5,214 bases of DNA from Oceanospirillaceae bacterium UBA2001 (GTDB taxonomy: Bacteria; Pseudomonadota; Gammaproteobacteria; Pseudomonadales; Balneatricaceae). Positions 1-3,711 of the stretch are shown here, in pieces. The position numbers and the translations under genes are program-made. Location of the stretch: contig DDCR01000087.1 in NCBI GenBank assembly GCA_002335115.1, positions 1 to 5,214 on the forward strand. The letters are read 5' to 3'. Position 1 is the first letter of the stretch; each line of letters begins with the position of its first letter. Below the pieces are notes generated by a model. It was not told where the DNA came from, did not search any database, and saw nothing but the letters and a program-made list of their open reading frames with translations.

Positions 1-146
1 GGGATTGCACCCTCGCTGCGCATAACGCTAGCAAGTTGCTTCGGCTCAATGGGGTCATCTTTAGTGCCAAAGTGTTGACCGTCACCACCATTGTATACCT
101 TCCATACATTGCGGCATGAAAGTTTAATTTTATTATTATTGCTCAA
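1..146 (-). CDS. ProV-type glycine betaine/proline ABC transporter ATP-binding protein, N-terminal fragment
   Basis: This is the first 48 codons of a gene that continues past the left edge. After the TTG start, the residues include KIKLSCRNVWKVYN and, later, MRSEGAI. The phrase (I/L)SCRNVWKxY near the N-terminus followed by a variable 20-30 residue insert is typical of the ProV/OpuAA-type ATPases of betaine importers; the Walker A region would lie just beyond the window. The protein would sit on the inner face of the cytoplasmic membrane and power import with a permease not seen here. TTG at 144-146 is the only plausible start: the frame upstream runs to a stop without ATG or GTG, and a Shine-Dalgarno sequence lies at 157-165. 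It is downstream of the binding-protein gene on the same strand, 177 bases away, so the two are probably one operon. Family assignment rests on a short stretch and on context. Confidence 0.72.
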   Translation of the reverse strand, partial: MSNNNKIKLSCRNVWKVYNGGDGQHFGTKDDPIEPKQLASVMRSEGAI

Positions 147-156
147 GCTAAAAGTA

Positions 157-165
157 CTCCCCTTT
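157..165 (-). promoter_or_regulatory. Ribosome binding site supporting the TTG start of the ATPase
   Basis: On the minus strand this reads AAAGGGGAG and lies 10 bases before the TTG at 146-144. It is the only good Shine-Dalgarno match in the spacer and is the main support for the non-ATG start. Its AAAGGGG core is perfectly complementary to the CCCCUUU arm of the hairpin at 257-286, so it could be masked by that arm in the mRNA (inference). Confidence 0.6.
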
Positions 166-256
166 ATTAGGCTTATTGAGTTGTTACCAAGTATACGTGT
201 ACCAAGCTTACAATCACTTTAGCAAATTACAGGAAAAGAAATCTTGTTTATGGGTC

Positions 257-286
257 AAAGGGGCAAGCACAGATGCTTACCCCTTT
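257..286 (-). terminator. Hairpin between binding-protein and ATPase genes (attenuating terminator or mRNA-stabilising stem)
   Basis: Positions 257-269 pair with 274-286 around a 4-base loop. In minus-strand RNA the stem is 13 bp, AAAGGGGUAAGCA against UGCUUGCCCCUUU, with one U-G wobble (279/264). In plus-strand RNA that pair becomes a C-A mismatch, so the structure is better in the direction of the operon. The 3' tail after the stem is not a long U-run, so it is more likely a partial terminator or a 3' stabiliser. Such stems often separate a highly expressed binding-protein gene from the less expressed ATPase and permease genes. Confidence 0.6.
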
Positions 287-323
287 TAATGACAATGTTC
301 CCCAATATAAAAAGGGTGAGTTG

Positions 324-1244
324 TTAGCCTGCGGCAACCCAAGATTGAACTTGTATTGTGTTGTCACTCATCCATTCGCTTACAACGTCTTCGAGTTCAC
401 GCTCTTTATTATCAACCTCTAACATAAGGGCGTTCATGGTCGCGTTATCGATGGACAGTTTTTGCATGATCTTAAATGCACCTGGCCATTTAGCTTCAAA
501 ATCACCAGAAACAATCTTGGTGATGTCAGCTTGCTTGAATCCACAAACGTCGGTAGTTTCACAAGCTGAATTCAGGGATGACATATCCACAAATTCCCAA
601 TCATATGGAGTATGAATCCAGTGTGGTAACCAGAACATTACCAAGATGGGCTTCTTCGACTTTTGAGCAGAGTTCATCTCTGCAATCATGGCGCCCTCTG
701 AACCCCCAGCAATCGGATGGATCGGCCAGCCAGCCTTTTTCACCAAATCTTTTGAACGCGTACCCCAGTCAGCTGGATAGGTAATAAGTCGCGCCTTTGG
801 AAAAGTTTCTGCCGTAGCAAACACTTGGGCACACTTCATGAGTGCGTCCACGGCGGGTAAACCAGGACATTGCTCTTTCATGTAGGGAGGGTACATCCAG
901 CCCTCTACGGGTTTTAGACCTAGTGAGCCTAACTTGATGATGTCACCGCTGGCGACTGCATTTTCGTAAATTGCTCCTACATTGTTACCCCAGGCCTCGG
1001 GCTGAAGGTGAATATTGCCTTGCGAGATAGCTGCAAACTGGGGCACTGCACCCGCAGTAACGTATTCAACATTGTAGCCCGCTTTTTGCAGTACGCTACC
1101 CGAAATGTGAGCGGAAATATGCTGACCAGTCCATGAATTTATAGCAATCTTTATTGGATCACTTGATTCGGCTGCAACAGATGCTGCACCCATTAGTAAC
1201 GCGCCTGACGCAATAAGCGCTGTAACAGAAAATTTACTTAACAT
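324..1244 (-). CDS. Glycine betaine/proline-type ABC transporter substrate-binding protein (ProX/OpuAC family)
   Basis: Periplasmic binding protein of 306 residues, a usual length for the family. Residues 1-25 form a signal peptide (Lys4, hydrophobic core LIASGALLMGA, likely cut after SVAA at 22-25), with no lipobox cysteine. The mature part begins IKIAINSWTGQ and carries aromatic motifs typical of quaternary-ammonium binders: QPEAWG (81-86), GWMYPPYM (115-122), PADWGTRSKDLVKKAGW (157-173) and FWLPHW with PYDWEFV (204-219). In this family, Trp and Tyr residues build a cage for the trimethylammonium group; which Trp residues do so here (candidates 38, 85, 116, 160, 205, 209) cannot be told. 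Cys126/Cys138 and Cys228/Cys234 could form two disulfides. The start ATG at 1242-1244 has a GGAG (1251-1254) at good spacing. The ATPase gene follows on the same strand and a TetR regulator is divergent. Ligand is inferred: glycine betaine, proline betaine, choline, carnitine or a relative. Confidence 0.9.
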   Translation of the reverse strand: MLSKFSVTALIASGALLMGAASVAAESSDPIKIAINSWTGQHISAHISGSVLQKAGYNVEYVTAGAVPQFAAISQGNIHLQPEAWGNNVGAIYENAVASGDIIKLGSLGLKPVEGWMYPPYMKEQCPGLPAVDALMKCAQVFATAETFPKARLITYPADWGTRSKDLVKKAGWPIHPIAGGSEGAMIAEMNSAQKSKKPILVMFWLPHWIHTPYDWEFVDMSSLNSACETTDVCGFKQADITKIVSGDFEAKWPGAFKIMQKLSIDNATMNALMLEVDNKERELEDVVSEWMSDNTIQVQSWVAAG

Positions 1245-1330
1245 AATTGACTCCAGATTCGTGATTTAACTGGCTTTTATAGTCAGCAAATACCACTTAT
1301 TTTTATCTTCCATTTAGTAATGGTTTTATA

Positions 1331-1359
1331 AACTTACCACCAGTCAGTTTTTAAGTCAA
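1331..1359 (-). promoter_or_regulatory. Putative promoter of the substrate-binding protein operon
   Basis: On the minus strand TTGACT (1359-1354) is followed after 17 bases by TAAGTT (1336-1331). The -35 box is good (5 of 6) and the -10 is weak, as expected for a regulated promoter. A TATAAA lies immediately downstream at 1330-1325 and could matter instead, but its spacing to TTGACT is too long. The spacer is occupied by the palindromic operator-like site. Nearly the same arrangement precedes the enolase-family gene. Confidence 0.5.
1332..1348. promoter_or_regulatory. TetR-type operator-like site, copy 1
   Basis: The 17-mer ACTTACCACCAGTCAGT has symmetric outer arms (ACT/AGT and AC/GT) and matches the better palindrome at 3587-3603 at 13 of 17 positions. 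It overlaps the putative -10 and spacer of the binding-protein promoter. Binding there by the divergently encoded TetR protein would block transcription. The regulator assignment is inference from proximity and from the second copy. Confidence 0.5.
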
Positions 1360-1367
1360 ACGATTAG

Positions 1368-1396
1368 TTGTTGGATTAATAGGTAAAAAGTATTAT
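1368..1396 (+). promoter_or_regulatory. Putative promoter of the TetR regulator gene
   Basis: TTGTTG (1368-1373) and TATTAT (1391-1396) are separated by 17 bases, 36 bases before the ATG at 1433. It starts 20 bases beyond operator copy 1, so self-regulation by steric hindrance is possible but less direct than for the minus-strand promoter. Confidence 0.5.
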
Positions 1397-1432
1397 CATG
1401 AGTCCTACCCTAATTGTACAAGACCTAACCTC

Positions 1433-2116
1433 ATGGCTAAAAATTCAATCCGCTCAATTCGACGCGAAGAACTCTCACGAGCTGCGTTTGAAGCCGTCGC
1501 ACGCTATGGACTGCGCAAAGCCACGTTAGAGAAAGTGGGAGAAATTGCAGGAGTCTCCAAAGGTGTGGTTTTACATCATTTCAAGGACAAAAGTTCACTC
1601 TTAGAAGCTGTTTTTCGCAAGTCAAATTCCTTGTTAAGCGAATCTGTGATTGAACTATATCGACATTCTGACACGCCCTATGAGAGATTATGGTCCATCA
1701 TCATCGCTAACTTTTTTCCAACCATTTTCAACCGTAAGGTTTGCCAGGCATGGGTGTCACTCTTATCTGAAGTCACACATAATCAAACGTGCCTGCGAAT
1801 ACAGGCTGCGAACAATGCGCGTATTCAAAGCAATTTAGTTCATGTATTTAAAAACTTTCTTGATCCGATAGATGCTCAACGCACAGCCTTACATTTTGGC
1901 ATGCTCATTGATGGCATATGGGTCCGTAACGGATTGCAGACAGCCCGCGTTGATAGTGAGAAGGCCATTTCTGAAATGGAGTACGCTATTTTGAACATGC
2001 TGCCAAATAACAAAACCAGTATAGAAATGCACCATGAGGCCCGACAAAAAATCACTAGCATCGCTAATATTGCCTTGGGTTCAAAAGCCTATAAAGAAAA
2101 GTCAATGTTAAACTGA
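1433..2116 (+). CDS. TetR-family transcriptional regulator, BetI-like
   Basis: Protein of 227 residues. The N-terminus has the TetR DNA-binding domain: SIRREELSRAAFEAVARYG (7-26), then the helix-turn-helix VGEIAGVSKGVVLHHFKDK (35-53) and LLEAV. BetI-like features are the SIRR start, GVSKGVVxHHFKDKxxLLEA, the AW pair at 106-107, an R-x-x-SNL stretch (130-135), and MLIDGIWVRNGL (157-168), which recalls LIDGLWLR in BetI repressors of choline and betaine genes. About 35 residues beyond position 190 form a polar tail longer than in Escherichia coli BetI. There is no other start in frame and the Shine-Dalgarno is weak, which fits low expression. It is divergent from the binding-protein gene and convergent with the enolase-family gene. 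The most likely role is substrate-responsive repression of both divergent promoters; the effector is unknown. Exact BetI identity is not claimed. Confidence 0.88.
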   Translation: MAKNSIRSIRREELSRAAFEAVARYGLRKATLEKVGEIAGVSKGVVLHHFKDKSSLLEAVFRKSNSLLSESVIELYRHSDTPYERLWSIIIANFFPTIFNRKVCQAWVSLLSEVTHNQTCLRIQAANNARIQSNLVHVFKNFLDPIDAQRTALHFGMLIDGIWVRNGLQTARVDSEKAISEMEYAILNMLPNNKTSIEMHHEARQKITSIANIALGSKAYKEKSMLN

Positions 2117-2138
2117 AGCCCTATCAAAGTTGCGAGTT

Positions 2139-2204
2139 TCATTTCGCCATAAAAGCAGGTTTCCCTGCATACTTAAGCTCCTCCATAAACTCATGCAGAT
2201 TCAT
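2139..2204 (-). other. Short open frame, possible gene remnant, 21 residues
   Basis: An open minus-strand frame starts at ATG 2202-2204 and encodes a 21-residue peptide beginning MNLHEFMEEL and ending FMAK before TGA. The frame stays open about 10 codons upstream without another ATG, GTG or TTG. The residue mix looks protein-like, but no Shine-Dalgarno precedes the ATG and I do not recognise a family. It may be the tail of a decayed gene or chance. The hairpin at 2155-2168 lies inside it. Confidence 0.15.
2151..2168 (-). terminator. Weak Rho-independent terminator-like hairpin for the minus strand
   Basis: Minus-strand RNA would read GCAGG, a GAAA tetraloop, CCUGC, then UUUU (2154-2151). The stem is only 5 bp but the GNRA loop and U-run are favourable. 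It lies about 180 bases past the stop of the enolase-family gene and could end that transcript before it runs into the TetR gene. Confidence 0.35.
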
Positions 2205-2226
2205 TTGTTTATTTATACAGGCTTGA

Positions 2227-2254
2227 TTGCTTCGCTATGAAAACCCATTATAAT
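2227..2254 (+). promoter_or_regulatory. Orphan promoter-like sequence pointing into the end of the enolase-family gene
   Basis: TTGCTT (2227-2232) is followed after 16 bases by a perfect TATAAT (2249-2254). No gene starts downstream on this strand except a possible 12-codon frame from TTG 2293 behind AGGAG (2282-2286). If active it would give an RNA antisense to the 3' end of the minus-strand gene. An imperfect hairpin lies further on at 2288-2312. Chance occurrence in AT-rich spacer is quite possible. Confidence 0.25.
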
Positions 2255-2343
2255 TTCCGAGCTATGCTTTGGGGTTGAAAGAGGAGTGCTGCTTGAAGAC
2301 CAGATCAAGAGCAATATTTGTTCTTTGTTAAAGTGTTTGTAAA

Positions 2344-3561
2344 TCAAATGGGTTTAATCAAGTCACTCATTTGGTAATGTGCACTCAATTCGAATAACGC
2401 TTTTTCGTTTATTTCCACGCCCAGTCCTGGCCGCTCAGAAAGCATGGCTCGACCATTTTCTATCGCAAATCCATTGGTGGCCATGCGCGCCCCATGTGCT
2501 AAAAACTCAGGGTAGATTTCTGCCATCTCTGCATTGGGTATGGCGCAGCAAACATGCAACATGGCGGCTGCTGCAATTGTCATCGAATTCCAGCAATGAG
2601 GGGAAACTGAGACGTCTTTGCTGTGCGCCATGGCAGCAATTTCCAGTAGGTCAAGAATGCCTCCAACACCTGCGATATCAGGATTTAAAATGTCAGCGGC
2701 ACCTGCGGCCAGAAGTGAACGAAAATGGGGTACGCCACACTGTTTTTCTCCTGTCATAATCCTCTGGCCAGTTGATTGTCTAATGTTGACAAGACTTTGG
2801 ATGTCTTCTCCGTCGGCAGGCTCTTCCAGCCAATATGGTTTGAAGGGCGCAATTAAAGCCATAAACTCGAGAGACTGATCTGGATTTTGTGGTCCACCAA
2901 GATCGAGCATGAGGTCAATATCGTCACCCACGAAGGTTTTAAGTTGTAGCACGCAGTCAGCCGCTGCCTTAAGGTTGCTAATCTGAAGTGGATGTATTTT
3001 GATGGCCCGAAATCCCTGCGCCATGAGCACCTTAGCGCGTTCTAAATAGGTTTCAATAGTGGGATTTGGTCGACTATAATAATTGGCATAAATGGCGATT
3101 TCGCGCTGACCTTTTGCGCCCAAAAGATCGCACAGTGGCATCTTAAGCTGTTTTGCTGCAAGATCCCACAGAGCGATTTCAATGGCACTTGTGGCCGCCA
3201 TATAATCTAGGCCACGGTGTTGCCCAGAAATCTGATAGGCCAGTTTTTGAAAACTGAAGGGTGTCACTGCATCCCCTGTCAAAGCGGCCTGAGTCAGTGC
3301 ATGAATGATTTCAGCCACTGCTTTCTCTCGGCATGGGTTGACGAAGGCTTCACCCCAACCAACCGTCTCATCGTTGTTAGTCAGGCGCACAAAAAGAAAC
3401 GGCTTAACCGCGCCACAATTATCTTCACTATGAGTAGTGGTAGTAATCCAAGTTTCTACTCGGATTAATTGCAGCCCTGACATTAGAGATATTGTGTCAC
3501 TCCAACGTTCTAGACTGCTTTTTCCGTCTTCTTTTTTGAACACTTTCATTTTCATTTCCAT
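2344..3561 (-). CDS. Enolase-superfamily enzyme, mandelate racemase/muconate lactonizing family (MR subgroup)
   Basis: A cytoplasmic, Mg-dependent enzyme of 405 residues that would abstract the proton alpha to a carboxylate. An N-terminal capping domain (about 30-150; GWGEAF at 68-73, IEIALWDLAAK at 127-137) precedes a barrel domain. Visible active-site residues: AIKIH with Lys188 and His190 (the K-x-K position); metal ligands Asp220 (LMLDLGG), Glu246 (WLEEP) and Glu272 (MTGEKQ); Asp295 (NPDIAGVGG) and His322 (SPHCWNS), the Asp-His dyad of the MR subgroup; and Glu348 (AEIYPE), matching the electrophilic Glu of mandelate racemase. The family mostly dehydrates or epimerises hydroxy acids; the substrate here is unknown. 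The dyad argues against the MLE-type betaine epimerase HpbD, which uses two lysines. The first ATG adds about 26 polar residues before the usual family start; ATG at 3481-3483 (Met27) is an alternative. It faces the GMC gene divergently, and its promoter resembles that of the betaine-binding protein. Confidence 0.88.
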   Translation of the reverse strand: MEMKMKVFKKEDGKSSLERWSDTISLMSGLQLIRVETWITTTTHSEDNCGAVKPFLFVRLTNNDETVGWGEAFVNPCREKAVAEIIHALTQAALTGDAVTPFSFQKLAYQISGQHRGLDYMAATSAIEIALWDLAAKQLKMPLCDLLGAKGQREIAIYANYYSRPNPTIETYLERAKVLMAQGFRAIKIHPLQISNLKAAADCVLQLKTFVGDDIDLMLDLGGPQNPDQSLEFMALIAPFKPYWLEEPADGEDIQSLVNIRQSTGQRIMTGEKQCGVPHFRSLLAAGAADILNPDIAGVGGILDLLEIAAMAHSKDVSVSPHCWNSMTIAAAAMLHVCCAIPNAEMAEIYPEFLAHGARMATNGFAIENGRAMLSERPGLGVEINEKALFELSAHYQMSDLIKPI

Positions 3562-3584
3562 TTAGAAACAACAACTTTTTAAAT

Positions 3585-3613
3585 AAACTAACCATTGGTC
3601 AGTATATTGTCAA
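3585..3613 (-). promoter_or_regulatory. Putative promoter of the enolase-family gene
   Basis: A perfect TTGACA -35 box (3613-3608, minus strand) is followed after 17 bases by TAGTTT (3590-3585), a weak -10. The predicted RNA start leaves only a short leader before the ATG at 3561. Operator copy 2 fills the spacer and touches the -10, the same geometry, to within one base, as in front of the substrate-binding protein gene. Confidence 0.5.
3587..3603. promoter_or_regulatory. TetR-type operator-like palindrome, copy 2 (best copy)
   Basis: ACTAACCATTGGTCAGT is a 17-bp palindrome centred on 3595 with a single mismatched pair (positions 4 and 14). Size and symmetry are typical of TetR-family operators. 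It sits between the divergent enolase-family and GMC genes and is matched by copy 1 in front of the binding-protein gene. The nearby BetI-like protein is the likely binder (inference). Confidence 0.6.
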
Positions 3614-3635
3614 ATGGTATTTTTTAATATACAGT
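3607..3635 (+). promoter_or_regulatory. Candidate promoter of the GMC gene
   Basis: TTGTCA (3607-3612) and TACAGT (3630-3635) are spaced by 17 bases; TATACA at 3628-3633 is an alternative -10. The -35 overlaps that of the minus-strand promoter on the opposite strand, so one bound protein could control both directions. A second possible pair, TTGGTC (3595-3600) with TATTTT (3618-3623), also has 17-base spacing. The start site cannot be fixed from sequence. Confidence 0.3.
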
Positions 3636-3642
3636 GGTTAGT
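3626..3642. promoter_or_regulatory. Degenerate operator-like half site, copy 3
   Basis: TGGTTAGT (3635-3642) is an exact inverted copy of ACTAACCA (3587-3594) and fits the right half of the 17-bp operator; the left half is degraded. Its centre is 39 bases from that of copy 2. It overlaps the candidate -10 of the GMC gene, so it may serve repression in that direction. Confidence 0.4.
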
Positions 3643-3711
3643 AAGAGTTAAAAATCGCATGGATAATTAAGCTAAAAGCTATATGTGAGCTGCAAAAAAG
3701 GAAAGGTTGAG

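Noticed and set aside
185..206. Direct repeat TACCAAG twice (185-191, 200-206) around a near-palindrome GTATACGTGTAC
   Set aside because: Lies inside the operon spacer, has no matching copies at the other promoters, and is short enough to be chance.
1398..1435. ATG at 1398 as an upstream start of the TetR gene
   Set aside because: It is out of frame with the TetR coding region and the peptide it would give shows no TetR features.
2288..2312. Imperfect hairpin as terminator of the TetR gene
   Set aside because: The stem is interrupted by a bulge, it lies about 170 bases past the stop, and it has no real U-run in either direction.
2379..2878. Plus-strand open frames of 126 and 86 residues inside the enolase-family gene
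   Set aside because: They lie antisense to a well-supported coding frame and have low-complexity, Ser/Arg/Trp-rich composition typical of shadows.
2344..3561. Assignment of the enolase-family gene to hydroxyproline betaine epimerase (HpbD)
   Set aside because: HpbD uses two lysines on opposite faces (MLE type); here the far face has an Asp-His dyad and the near motif is K-x-H, so only the genomic theme is shared.
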